From Streptomyces violaceoruber (GTDB lineage Bacteria; Actinomycetota; Actinomycetes; Streptomycetales; Streptomycetaceae), in contig JODI01000041.1 in the NCBI GenBank assembly GCA_000720805.1, forward strand, positions 13,531 to 77,530: 64,000 bases of DNA, given 5' to 3'. The stretch's first letter is position 1; every line of letters starts with the position of its first letter. The translations under genes and the position numbers were made by a program. Shown one piece after another: positions 49,354 to 57,537 of this stretch. Below the pieces are notes generated by a model that saw nothing but the letters and a program-made list of their open reading frames with translations, was not told the DNA's origin and ran no database searches.

Positions 49354-49791
49354 TCACAGGGAACGAGAGAGCTGTTCGCGCACCCACGCGTGATCGGGAT
49401 TGACGTGCGGCCGCCCCGCCACGAAGACGGTCGGCACGGTCTCGTTGCCCCCGTTGACCGCCCGCACCGCTGCGGCGCCGGCCGGGTCACGCCAGATGTC
49501 GACCCAGTGGGCTCGGCGAGCGCCCCGGCCCAGCCGGATGCGCAGTCGCAGGCAGTACGTGCACCCTGCCCGCCAGAACACGACCGGCCGGCCGTCGACC
49601 GCGCTGCGGCGCTGCGCCTCCAGCGCACCGATCGACCTCGGGAACATCAGCGGCGAGTTCACGCCGGCGAGCAGCACGAACACCACCAGGAGCACTCCGG
49701 CTCCGACGGGGCTCCCCTCGAGGACCAGCCCCGTCGCACCGACCGAGCCGCTGAGCACGAACAGCGTCGGCAGGATCCAGGCGCGCATCAT
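49354..49791 (-). CDS. membrane-anchored glutaredoxin-like protein (145 aa)
   Basis: ATG 49791 (MMRAWILP), with ATG 49788 as alternative; no strong ribosome-binding site is visible. Two N-terminal helices (ILPTLFVLSGSVGATGLV and GVLLVVFVLLAG) are followed by a glutaredoxin/NrdH-type domain: VVFWRAGCTYCLRLRI with the CxxC, WVDIWRDPAG, then GNETVPTVFVAGRP (cis-Pro loop), ending in a helix. It is probably a membrane-bound thiol-disulfide protein facing the cytoplasm. Fusion of a two-helix anchor with mycoredoxin-like domains is known in actinobacteria. Confidence 0.85.
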   Translation of the reverse strand: MMRAWILPTLFVLSGSVGATGLVLEGSPVGAGVLLVVFVLLAGVNSPLMFPRSIGALEAQRRSAVDGRPVVFWRAGCTYCLRLRIRLGRGARRAHWVDIWRDPAGAAAVRAVNGGNETVPTVFVAGRPHVNPDHAWVREQLSRSL

Positions 49792-49923
49792 GACGACACA
49801 GGTTACCGCCGAGCCGCATCGGCACGGCCCGGCGCGGGACACACCATGACGCCCCCACCGTGGTCCGCTCAGCCGGTTCAGGGCTGTCAGGACGGTGAGG
49901 GCGTACGACGGCTGCCGTGCCGC

Positions 49924-50085
49924 TCAGCCGTAGAGGGCCACCCGGGGGTGCAGCGTGCCCTGGGCGGACGGGTTCAGGACGGTGACCCGGTACCGCTCGG
50001 TGAGGGTCTCGCCCGGCGACAGGGTGCGCTGCGTGGTCGTGAGGTCGGTGAACAGCGTGCCGGTCTGCCCGTGGGGGGGAGAGAG
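49924..50085 (-). pseudogene. C-terminal remnant of an exported protein
   Basis: The minus strand before the TGA at 49926-49924 encodes GQTGTLFTDLT, SPGETLTERYRVTVLN and GTLHPRVALYG, a clean pair of beta-strands ending in a natural stop. Upstream, the frame turns into Arg/Pro-rich non-coding sequence without start or signal peptide. It looks like the last Ig-like strands of a lost exported protein. The remaining 300 bases up to the next gene carry no other supported feature. Confidence 0.45.
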
Positions 50086-50383
50086 ACGGAGGGGGCGTGA
50101 CACACACGCGGACCGGACGGTCGTCGGTGCCCGTCGGATCGGCCGAACGACCGAGGCGGACGGCCCCTGTTGACGGCCCGACGGCTGAACGGCCGAAGCG
50201 TGCGACAGGCGGACAACAAGCGGACGACGCCCCTGCTGCCACCGTTTCAGAGTTCCATCGCACTGCTCGTGGATATTTCGTGGATACCCCTCGGTAGACC
50301 GCCTGGTGATCGCTTTGCAGCCATACCGGACTGCTAACTTCCGCTTCACCGGCCGGGGGAACCATCGAAGCCGGTACCAGAAC

Positions 50384-53300
50384 ATGACAAGTGAATCTGG
50401 ACGGAATGCCTTGCGTACTTCTCGTAAAGACCGACCGGGAAGGCACCGCTGGCGGGTGCCCAAGAGCCGACGCGGCCGTGCAGCCGGAGCCGGCGCGATA
50501 GCCGTGCTCGCCCTGGCCCTCGTCGCACCACTGGCGTCGGCCGCACTGACCGACCCCTCCGACCCGCCCTCCACGGCACTGCCGGACCGGGTCACCGACA
50601 CCTCCCGACTGCCGTCCGGCTGGCGGCAGTCCGACGACCGTATCGTCACGTACGACGGTGACGGCACCGGACTGCACGTCCTGGTCGCCGACGCCGCGCA
50701 CGCCTACGCCTGGCACACCGCGGCCACCCTGTCGGAGCCGGGGATCGACACCGACCAGTGGATCGGGCAGAGCTGTGTGACCGCGTCGGGCGACCGGGCC
50801 GTCGTGGTCTACGCGCCCCGGCAGGCAGTCAACGACCAACGGGGTTTCCAGCAGGGCGGCTTCGCGGCCGTGGTCGATCTGGTGCACGGCACGGTGACCA
50901 AACTGCCCGAGCTGGTCTCCCTCGCGTACTTCAACCCCGGCTGCGGTGACGGCGAACAGGCCGTGCTGTCCCGGCCGCAGGGCGACGGCACGCGCCTGAT
51001 GACCGTGGACACGCGGCAGGGAAAGGTGACCCGGCAGCAGACCGTTCCGGGGCAGTTGACCTCCGCCGTGCCCCTCGGGGCCGGTATCGCGGCGGCCACC
51101 GGACAGTCGGTGGTCTCGGTGGACCGCCGGGGAGACGTCCACACCCTGGCCCGTACCGCCGAGACGCCGTTCCGGCTGGTGCCGGACGCGCACGGCGGGC
51201 TCGCCTACCAGGTGCCCGACGCCGGCAAGAACGTACAGGTGCGCCGGGTCGCGCAGGACGGCTCCGACCGGCTGCTCGGTTCCGGTGCCCTCGGCTCGCT
51301 CGCGGTGCGCGGCACCGGCGGCCGGGTCTTCGTCACCGGCAAGGACGCCCAGGAGGACATCCCGGACTCCGCCCTGCCGAAGAGCTGGAAGCTCCTCGAC
51401 GTACCCGCCTCGGCCGAGGTCTCCACCACCGGCGCCCTCGCCCTGACCGGTGTCGGCACCGGTGACGAGGCGGCCGGCCGCAGGACCGGCGACGTGGTTC
51501 CCGCTCCCGGGACCGCCCCCGACACCGCGCAGCCCGTCGGCATCGCCGCCGTGGCCCCGGGAACCGGCGCCACCTTCGACTTCCGGGTGAAGCCCGAAGC
51601 ACCCGAGGCGGGAAAGGCCGCCCGGGGCGCCGAGCAGTCCCCCGCCCTGGCCGGGGCCAGAACCGCGGGCGCTCACGACCAGTCCACCGGGATGAAGCTG
51701 GACAGCGTCGGCGACGACCCGGCGCACACCACCACCGACCCCGACCGTGCCTGTGCCGTCTCCCGCAACGACCCCGCACTCCAGGCGCTCCAGCCCTCAC
51801 CGGCCCAGGTCGAGTGGGCGACGGACCTCGCCGTCCAGGGCAAGCTCGACGTCCGCCGCCGGGCCGGATGGAACGGCACCGACCTCGCGTCGTACACCCC
51901 GCAGGGGCTGTTCCCGCCCGTCGCGCTCAAGGGCGGCGGCCGGGTGCCCGCGCAGATCATGCTCGGGGTGCTGTCGCAGGAGAGCAATCTGATCCAGGCC
52001 AGCTCCCGGGCGACCGCCGGGGAGGGCGGCAACTTCATCCAGGGCGGCTACTACGGCAACGCCGGCAGCGTCCACACCGTCAACTGGTCCGCCGCCGACT
52101 GCGGTTACGGCGTCGGCCAGGTGACCAGTGGAATGGCCCGCTCGGACACCACCTACACCGCCGAGCAGCAGCAGGCGATCACTGTGGACTACGCGGCCAA
52201 CATCGCCGCCAGTGCGCAGATCCTCCAGGACAAGTGGAACCAGCTGTACGGGCACGGCATCCTGGCCAACGGCGGCGACGCCCGGTACCTGGAGAACTGG
52301 TGGTTCGCGCTGTGGGCGTACAACAGCGGCTTCAACGAGCCGGCCGCCTCCGACACCGCCGCCCCCTGGGGACTGGGCTGGTTCAACAACCCGGCCAACG
52401 GGCTGTACCCGGCCGACCGGAAGATGTTCCTGTCGTCCGGCCCGGACGACGCCCGCAACCCCAACCTGTGGACGTACCCGGAGCGGGTCCTGGGCTGGGC
52501 GGCGTACTCCCAGCAGAAGACCGACCCGGCGACCGGCGCGTCCAAGCCGGCGTTCGCTGTGGGCAGTTGGCCCACCGGCAAGGCTCCTGACGCCCAGCCG
52601 CCGCACGACGCCTTCTGCTCGCCCACGCGGAACGAGTGCGACACCTCCAAGCCCCGCAAGGTCGAGGGGTCGAGCCAGCCCGAAGGGCCCTGCCAGCGGG
52701 ACGACTTCAAGTGCTGGTGGCACCAGTCGTCCACCTGGACGGACTGCGCCGCCACCTGCGGCACCGAGGTGCTCACCTACGGGGTGAACGACCCCGAGCC
52801 GGCCGTCACCGCGTCGCACCCGGCGGCCTGCGCCTCCAGCCTGCCCCCGGACGCGCTGATCGTGGACGACGTACCGAACACGGTGAAGTTCCGGGTGGGC
52901 GGCGCCAGTCCGTGCGCCGGCGAGAAGAACTGGACCAGCCGGGGCACGCTGACGTTCACCTTCGGCTCGGCGCAGCAGAACGGCGCCACCGTCTACCCGT
53001 CGAAGATCGACTTCCATCAGCTGGGCGCGGGCTTCGGCGGCCACTTCTGGTTCACCCACACCCGGGTGCCGAGTTTCACCGACTCGGTCGTCACCGGCAC
53101 CTGGACGCCGGACCGGTCGATCAGGGGCTGGGCGCGGGTCATGGTCCACCTGCCCGACCACGAGGCGAACACCGCGCAGGCGGCCTACCGCATCGACCTC
53201 GGTGACGGCACCGTCGTGAGCAGGACGATCTCCCAGGACACCGGCGGCAAGAACACCTGGGTCTCCCTGGGGTCCTACGAGTTCCACGGCACCCCGAGCG

Positions 53301-53494
53301 TCTCGCTGAGCTCGGACACCGCGGACGGCACCGGCGACGCCTCGATCGCCTGGGACGCCCTGGCCTTCGAGCCCCAGTCCGGCAAGCCCTCGGACGCGGT
53401 CACCGCGTCACCGTCCCCGTCCCCCTCCCCGTCCCCGTCCTCGGCCCCGTCTCCGTCTCCGGATCCGGCTTCGGCTTCGGCTTCGGCGGGGTGA
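50384..53494 (+). CDS. large exported protein with propeller-like, lysozyme-like and golvesin-type domains (1036 aa)
   Basis: ATG 50384 gives a long basic N-terminus (about 45 residues, RPGRHRWRVPKSRRGR) and one hydrophobic signal-anchor (AGAIAVLALALVAPLASAA). Domains: a beta-propeller-like region (about 90-420), a Pro/Ala-rich linker, a helical transglycosylase-like region (about 470-720) with MLGVLSQESNLIQ, YGVGQVT and a Trp-rich segment WWFALWAYNSG, then a Cys-rich section, then a golvesin-C-terminal-like sandwich (about 900-1000, VMVHLPDH, TWVSLGSYEF) and a Ser/Pro tail. It probably acts at the cell wall. The catalytic Glu could be the one in SQESN. Confidence 0.78.
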   Translation: MTSESGRNALRTSRKDRPGRHRWRVPKSRRGRAAGAGAIAVLALALVAPLASAALTDPSDPPSTALPDRVTDTSRLPSGWRQSDDRIVTYDGDGTGLHVLVADAAHAYAWHTAATLSEPGIDTDQWIGQSCVTASGDRAVVVYAPRQAVNDQRGFQQGGFAAVVDLVHGTVTKLPELVSLAYFNPGCGDGEQAVLSRPQGDGTRLMTVDTRQGKVTRQQTVPGQLTSAVPLGAGIAAATGQSVVSVDRRGDVHTLARTAETPFRLVPDAHGGLAYQVPDAGKNVQVRRVAQDGSDRLLGSGALGSLAVRGTGGRVFVTGKDAQEDIPDSALPKSWKLLDVPASAEVSTTGALALTGVGTGDEAAGRRTGDVVPAPGTAPDTAQPVGIAAVAPGTGATFDFRVKPEAPEAGKAARGAEQSPALAGARTAGAHDQSTGMKLDSVGDDPAHTTTDPDRACAVSRNDPALQALQPSPAQVEWATDLAVQGKLDVRRRAGWNGTDLASYTPQGLFPPVALKGGGRVPAQIMLGVLSQESNLIQASSRATAGEGGNFIQGGYYGNAGSVHTVNWSAADCGYGVGQVTSGMARSDTTYTAEQQQAITVDYAANIAASAQILQDKWNQLYGHGILANGGDARYLENWWFALWAYNSGFNEPAASDTAAPWGLGWFNNPANGLYPADRKMFLSSGPDDARNPNLWTYPERVLGWAAYSQQKTDPATGASKPAFAVGSWPTGKAPDAQPPHDAFCSPTRNECDTSKPRKVEGSSQPEGPCQRDDFKCWWHQSSTWTDCAATCGTEVLTYGVNDPEPAVTASHPAACASSLPPDALIVDDVPNTVKFRVGGASPCAGEKNWTSRGTLTFTFGSAQQNGATVYPSKIDFHQLGAGFGGHFWFTHTRVPSFTDSVVTGTWTPDRSIRGWARVMVHLPDHEANTAQAAYRIDLGDGTVVSRTISQDTGGKNTWVSLGSYEFHGTPSVSLSSDTADGTGDASIAWDALAFEPQSGKPSDAVTASPSPSPSPSPSSAPSPSPDPASASASAG

Positions 53495-53520
53495 GCGGGC
53501 GGCGGGACTCCTGAGCCGCC

Positions 53521-53551
53521 GGCCCCACCGCGTGTCCCGCGCGGTGGGGCC
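53521..53551 (+). terminator. strong hairpin terminator
   Basis: A perfect 12-base stem GGCCCCACCGCG/CGCGGTGGGGCC with a seven-base loop lies 27 bases after the stop of the large exported protein gene. No U-tract. Confidence 0.8.
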
Positions 53552-53672
53552 GTCTCCGTTTCGGACCGCGCCGTTCGGCCACCCGTCTTCTGACACCGTC
53601 CGGGCCCACGCCGGTGCCGGACGGGTGCCGCAGTCCTACGATGACCAGTGGGCCGCAGACAGGGAGCAGGAC

Positions 53673-54029
53673 ATGATCCGTCCAGCCGACATCCGCGAGT
53701 GGCGCAACCATGACGTGGTCGACCTCCAGGGCCACAAGATCGGAACGCTGGAGGCGGTCTACGTGGACACGGCGACGGACGAACCCGCCGTGGCCACCGT
53801 CCGCATCGGGCTGCCCACCCGGCAGCGACTGGTCTTCGTACCGCTGGACGACGCCGTCCTCGGCCCCGGCTATGTGCGGGTCTCCCACGACCGGGCAGAC
53901 GTGAAGAAGGCCCCTTCCATCGGCACGGACGACATCCTGCCCGCCGAGCAGGAGGAGCCGATCTTCCAGCACTACGGCATGGAGTACCGGCAGGGCGTCG
54001 GCGGCGAACGCCGGCTCGCCCGCCGCTGA
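53673..54029 (+). CDS. PRC-barrel domain protein (118 aa)
   Basis: ATG 53673 with AGGGAG nine bases upstream. A single PRC-barrel (beta-barrel) unit: REWRNHDVVDLQGHKIGTLEAVYVDTATDEPAVATVRI, VFVPLDDAVLGPGYVRVSH, followed by an acidic helix and IFQHYGMEY. PRC barrels act in RNA processing, photosynthetic proteins and many small streptomycete stress proteins; the exact role is unknown. It is followed 33 bases later by a small hydrophobic protein gene, which may be co-transcribed. Confidence 0.87.
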   Translation: MIRPADIREWRNHDVVDLQGHKIGTLEAVYVDTATDEPAVATVRIGLPTRQRLVFVPLDDAVLGPGYVRVSHDRADVKKAPSIGTDDILPAEQEEPIFQHYGMEYRQGVGGERRLARR

Positions 54030-54062
54030 GCCCGGCACCGCGGCACCCGGAGGTGGTTCGCA

Positions 54063-54236
54063 ATGATGGTGGCCTTCCTGCTGATCGTCCTGGTCGCGGT
54101 AGCGCTGGGCATCATCGGCGTGGCGGCGCACGGTCTGGGCTATCTGCTGGCCATCGGCATCGTGCTGTTCCTCGCCGATGTGGCCTTCATCACGGTACGA
54201 GGAGGTCGGCGCCTGCGCCGGAAACCCCTCCGCTGA
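54063..54236 (+). CDS. small hydrophobic membrane protein (57 aa)
   Basis: ATG 54063 follows GGAGG at seven bases. The product is almost all membrane: a first helix (VAFLLIVLVAVALGIIGVAA), a second (GLGYLLAIGIVLFLADVAFITV), then a basic tail GGRRLRRKP. Short hydrophobic proteins like this are conserved in streptomycetes near stress genes, with unknown function. It lies 33 bases after the PRC-barrel gene and was assigned by its strong ribosome-binding site and helical profile. Confidence 0.75.
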   Translation: MMVAFLLIVLVAVALGIIGVAAHGLGYLLAIGIVLFLADVAFITVRGGRRLRRKPLR

Positions 54237-54397
54237 CCGCTGACCAGGCAGACGGCACCCGGCCCGCGGACGCTGAGGTCCGGGCGAGGCAATATCTGTG
54301 CCGTCGACATGAGAAATCGACGCGACGCGCGATGAGTATTCCCGGAACGGTCGCCGGATCGGAAATTGCCGAACCGACGCGGCCGATCACCCCGTGC

Positions 54398-54513
54398 TAC
54401 TGTCGATCTCAGTTGCAGTGTGGTGGCCAGAAGGTTTTTTCCGACGGGCTGATCATCGCGGCGACCGGGGTGCGCACACGGCGAACTCCGAAACCGTACC
54501 GAAGGAGATTGAC
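54398..54513 (+). promoter_or_regulatory. cold-shock gene promoter and long leader, copy A
   Basis: A -10-like TACTGT (54398-54403) is followed five bases later by TCAGTTGCAGT (54409-54419) and then TGATCATCGCGGCGA (54450-54464), about 50 bases before the csp start. Copy B (62543-62616) has the same -10-to-TCAG spacing and the same two blocks. A leader of about 105 bases with two conserved blocks fits post-transcriptional, temperature-linked control. Confidence 0.6.
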
Positions 54514-54717
54514 ATGGCTACTGGAACCGTGAAGTGGTTCAACGCTGAAAAGGGCTTCGGCTTCATCGAGCAGGACGGCGGCGGCGCCGACGTCTTCGCC
54601 CACTACTCGAACATCTCCGCCTCTGGCTTCCGCGAGCTGCTGGAGGGCCAGAAGGTGAGCTTCGACATCGCTCAGGGCCAGAAGGGCCCGACGGCCGAGA
54701 ACATCGTTCCCGCCTGA
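54514..54717 (+). CDS. cspA-like: cold-shock protein, CspA family (67 aa), copy A
   Basis: ATG 54514 with GAAGGAG. A single cold-shock domain: [23 protein letters not shown] with RNP1-type KGFGFI, VFAHYSN with RNP2-type VFAHYS, then [17 protein letters not shown]. It binds single-stranded RNA/DNA and melts structures at low temperature. Sequence is nearly identical to copy B at 62286 except around [19 protein letters not shown]. It heads a cassette with a DEAD-box helicase, the MRCVIARYPF protein and (after gvpU-like) a MerR-like gene. It ends in a 16-base hairpin. Confidence 0.96.
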   Translation: MATGTVKWFNAEKGFGFIEQDGGGADVFAHYSNISASGFRELLEGQKVSFDIAQGQKGPTAENIVPA

Positions 54718-54741
54718 TCCGGCCACTGACGCCTGATTCGC

Positions 54742-54777
54742 AGCTGGGGCCCGCACCTTGGGGTGCGGGCCCCAGCT
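54742..54777 (+). terminator. hairpin terminator of cold-shock gene A
   Basis: A 16-base perfect stem AGCTGGGGCCCGCACC with loop TTGG. The inner 12 bases GGGGCCCGCACC are shared with the terminator of copy B. Confidence 0.9.
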
Positions 54778-54973
54778 CGCTGCATTCCAGAAAAACCCGG
54801 AGAACCTCCGCGGATCCACGCGATTCTCCGAGCATATCCGGGCGATTCTTTACCCGATATTCACCGCTCTCGGCGTTTGAAACGCCAGAGTCACGGCTCG
54901 TTCTTGCGATTCCCTGCGCCGCTCATTCACCGCGGGAATTCCTTGATACGTGCCATATCAAGGAAGGTTCCGC

Positions 54974-56623
54974 ATGAACCGCGTACGAACGAACGACCGA
55001 TACGCCCGTAAGCGCACCGGGTCCCAGGGTTCCGGCTCCGGCTTCGGCTCCGGCTCCGGCTCCGGAAAGGGCGGCGGCTACTCCGGCGCCCCGCGCCGCT
55101 CCAGGGGCCAGGGTGGCCGGCCGGTGGCGCTCCAGGGGGAGTTCGCCCCGCCGAAGACCATCACGCCCGCCCTGCCCGCCGTCGAAGCGTTCGCCGAACT
55201 CGACATGCCGGAGCGGCTGCTGGCCGCGCTCGGCCACGAGGGCGTCACCGTGCCGTTCCCGATCCAGGCGGCGACCCTGCCGAACTCCCTGGCCGGGCGC
55301 GACGTACTCGGCCGTGGCCGCACCGGCTCCGGCAAGACCCTCGCCTTCGGCCTCGCGATGCTGGCCCGCACGGTCGGCCGGCGTGCCGAGCCGCGTCAGC
55401 CGCTGGCTCTCGTCCTCGTCCCCACCCGCGAGCTGGCCCAGCAGGTCACCGACGCGCTGACCCCGTACGCCCGTTCCGTGGGCCTGCGCATGGCCACCGT
55501 CGTCGGCGGCATGTCGATCGGCCGGCAGGCCGGGGCGCTGCGGGCAGGCGCGGAGGTCGTCGTGGCGACGCCGGGACGGCTCAAGGACCTCATCGACCGC
55601 GGCGACTGCCGCCTGGACGACGTCACCATCACCGTCCTCGACGAGGCCGACCAGATGGCCGACATGGGCTTCATGCCCCAGGTGACCGCCCTGCTCGACC
55701 AGGTGCGCACGGGGGGCCAGCGGATGCTCTTCTCCGCCACCCTCGACCGCAACGTGGACCTGCTGGTCCGCCGCTACCTGACCGACCCGGTGGTGCACTC
55801 CGTCGACCCGTCCGCCGGCGCGGTCACCACGATGGACCACCACGTGCTCCACGTGCACGGCACCGACAAGCAGCGCACCACCACCGAGATCGCCGCCCGC
55901 GACGGCCGGGTGATCATGTTCCTGGACACCAAGCACGCGGTGGACAAGCTGACCAAGCACCTGCTGAGCAACGGCGTCCGCGCGGCCGGCCTGCACGGCG
56001 GCAAGTCCCAGCCGCAGCGCACCCGGACCCTGGCCCAGTTCAAGGACGGCCATGTGACCGTGCTGGTGGCGACCAACGTCGCGGCCCGCGGCATCCACGT
56101 CGACAACCTCGACCTGGTCGTCAACGTGGACCCGCCGACCGACCCCAAGGACTACCTGCACCGCGGCGGCCGTACGGCCCGGGCCGGCGAGTCCGGCACC
56201 GTGGTCACCCTGGTGACGCCCGAGCAGCGCCGCGACATGAGCCGGCTGATGATGTCCGCCGGTGTCACCGCGGTGACCACCCAGGTCCGTTCGGGCGAGG
56301 CCGAGTTGAGCCGCATCACGGGCGCCCAGGCACCGTCCGGTGTCCCGGTCGTCATCCAGGCACCGGTGGTCGCGAGCGAACGTTCGCGCCGCGGCACGCG
56401 CTCCTCGTCGCGGGGACGCCGCCGTACCCAGGACGGCGGTACGGGCGAGGCCGGACGCCGATCCGGCTCCGCGGGCGAGGCCGGGCGTCGCAGCGGCGGC
56501 GCCGGTGAAGGCGGCCGCCGAGGCGGCTCCACGAACGAGACCGCGCGGCGCGGTGCCGCCGCGAGCGAGGCCGGGCGTCGGAGCGCGGCACGGCGTAGGT
56601 CCAGCTTCGACTCGGCCGCCTGA
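54974..56623 (+). CDS. DEAD-box RNA helicase (549 aa)
   Basis: ATG 54974 follows AGGAAGG. A Gly/Ser-rich N-terminal tail (18-40) precedes the helicase core: Q-motif region, Walker A GRTGSGKT (115-122), PTREL (150-154), TPGR (199-202), DEAD (223-226), SAT (254-256), then domain 2 with VATNVAARGIHV and HRGGRTARAG. A C-terminal tail holds repeated GEAGRRSG units, rich in Arg/Gly/Ser, for RNA binding. It unwinds RNA, probably for cold adaptation, and follows the cold-shock gene by about 250 bases in the same cassette. The core matches RhlE-type helicases. Confidence 0.95.
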   Translation: MNRVRTNDRYARKRTGSQGSGSGFGSGSGSGKGGGYSGAPRRSRGQGGRPVALQGEFAPPKTITPALPAVEAFAELDMPERLLAALGHEGVTVPFPIQAATLPNSLAGRDVLGRGRTGSGKTLAFGLAMLARTVGRRAEPRQPLALVLVPTRELAQQVTDALTPYARSVGLRMATVVGGMSIGRQAGALRAGAEVVVATPGRLKDLIDRGDCRLDDVTITVLDEADQMADMGFMPQVTALLDQVRTGGQRMLFSATLDRNVDLLVRRYLTDPVVHSVDPSAGAVTTMDHHVLHVHGTDKQRTTTEIAARDGRVIMFLDTKHAVDKLTKHLLSNGVRAAGLHGGKSQPQRTRTLAQFKDGHVTVLVATNVAARGIHVDNLDLVVNVDPPTDPKDYLHRGGRTARAGESGTVVTLVTPEQRRDMSRLMMSAGVTAVTTQVRSGEAELSRITGAQAPSGVPVVIQAPVVASERSRRGTRSSSRGRRRTQDGGTGEAGRRSGSAGEAGRRSGGAGEGGRRGGSTNETARRGAAASEAGRRSAARRRSSFDSAA

Positions 56624-56694
56624 GCGGGCAGCCTCCCTCTCAGCGCGTCGTCCGCCGCTCCCCGCTCCCCTCTCCCCTCCCCCTGTGAGGCACT

Positions 56695-57012
56695 ATGCGT
56701 TGCGTCATCGCCCGGTACCCGTTCGAACTCACCAAGAACGGAGTGCTGGCCTCGATGAAGGGCGTCCGGCCGGAGCTCGTCACGGGTGACTCCGTGACCA
56801 TCGGCCGCCGCCGCTACCCCGTCAAGCAGGTGGGCCGGGTTCTCACCGGCCAGGACCCGCGCGACTTCACCGGCGGCGAGGTCACCCGGGCCATGGCCCG
56901 CCTCGGCTTCACCTGCCACGAGGCCCAGGCGGCCGTGCCCGTCCCCGTGCTGAGTCCGCTTCAGACGGCGTCGGCACTGCTCGGCACCCCGGAAGCCTCC
57001 GAGGTCCGGTAG
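56695..57012 (+). CDS. cold-cassette conserved protein MRCVIARYPF family (105 aa), copy A
   Basis: ATG 56695, 71 bases after the helicase stop, with CCCTGTGAGG upstream. The protein begins MRCVIARYPFELTKNGV, continues with GVRPE-VTGDSVTIGRR-YPVKQVG and DFTGGEVTRAMARLGFTC and a disordered tail. A homologous protein (61690-61971) shares MRCVIARYPF, GVRPE, PVKQVG and RLGFTC. The family occurs in streptomycetes next to cold-shock genes, to my knowledge without known function. The small basic alpha/beta profile could suit nucleic-acid or ribosome binding. Both copies end at their own terminator. Confidence 0.85.
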   Translation: MRCVIARYPFELTKNGVLASMKGVRPELVTGDSVTIGRRRYPVKQVGRVLTGQDPRDFTGGEVTRAMARLGFTCHEAQAAVPVPVLSPLQTASALLGTPEASEVR

Positions 57013-57033
57013 CCGGACAGCCGCACCCAACCC

Positions 57034-57075
57034 CCGTGAGGGCCCTGCCGACGCGCGTCGGCAGGGCCCTCACGG
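57034..57075. terminator. 42-base perfect palindrome, bidirectional terminator
   Basis: CCGTGAGGGCCCTGCCGACG and its exact complement abut at 57054/57055, giving a 42-base perfect palindrome, 22 bases after the conserved-protein stop and ahead of the convergent gvpU-like gene. It should block transcription from both sides. Confidence 0.88.
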
Positions 57076-57118
57076 CGTTTCACCGGTCGGATCAGGGGTT
57101 GGACAGGAGTCGGATCAT

Positions 57119-57172
57119 TGGCCGGTTCAAGGGCCGGTTCACGGGCCCGTTCAGTCGTCGGTTCAGTGGTCG
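57119..57172. repeat. four imperfect 12-bp tandem repeats at gvpU-like 3' end
   Basis: Units GGCCGGTTCAAG, GGCCGGTTCACG, GGCCCGTTCAGT, CGTCGGTTCAGT follow each other, and the last part (GGTCGG) is within the last codons of the gvpU-like gene. Each unit carries one TGA-complement (TCA), so the array repeats the gene's stop region. Confidence 0.75.
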
Positions 57173-57537
57173 GAATAGCTGAAGTCGCCCACGGTCCAGG
57201 CGCTGACGTCCGCGATCGCGACCCGGTACATGCCGCCCGTCTCGGGGATCGCCATGGTTCCCTGCAGGATCCGGGCGAGATGGAAGTGCAGATGCGTGGG
57301 CGGCTCTCCGGTGTCGGGCCCGCGCTCGGTCGCTTCGGTGGTGAAGACGTCGGAGAACGGGCCGAGACGGTCCGAGTCCTTGAGGACCTCCGACACACGC
57401 TCCCGCCACACGGCTTCGGGGGCGAGTCGACCGGTGATCACGGCGCCGCCGACGACCACGGTCAGCGACATCTGGTTGCTGTGCTCTGACTCCACCATGG
57501 TGGAGATGGCGACGAGCAGCTCGTCAGGGTTCGGCAT
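57163..57537 (-). CDS. gvpU-like: GvpU-like gas-vesicle accessory protein homologue (124 aa)
   Basis: ATG 57537 (MPNPDELLVAIS). The sequence MVESEHSNQMSLTVVVGGAVITGRLAPEAVWRERVSEV, then HLHFHLARIL and GGMYRVAIADVSAWTVGDFS, has the strand pattern of the GvpU family, a small accessory protein of gas-vesicle clusters in Bacillus and many actinomycetes. No gvpA-type structural gene is near, so the role may be unrelated to gas vesicles. A Met-rich potential signal is absent; it is cytoplasmic. It is convergent with the cold cassette and its 3' end is embedded in 12-bp repeats. Confidence 0.6.
   Translation of the reverse strand: MPNPDELLVAISTMVESEHSNQMSLTVVVGGAVITGRLAPEAVWRERVSEVLKDSDRLGPFSDVFTTEATERGPDTGEPPTHLHFHLARILQGTMAIPETGGMYRVAIADVSAWTVGDFSYSDH

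Noticed and set aside
54950..54973. Earlier start for the DEAD-box helicase
   Set aside because: The ATG at 54974 has AGGAAGG in the correct place; the earlier start has none.
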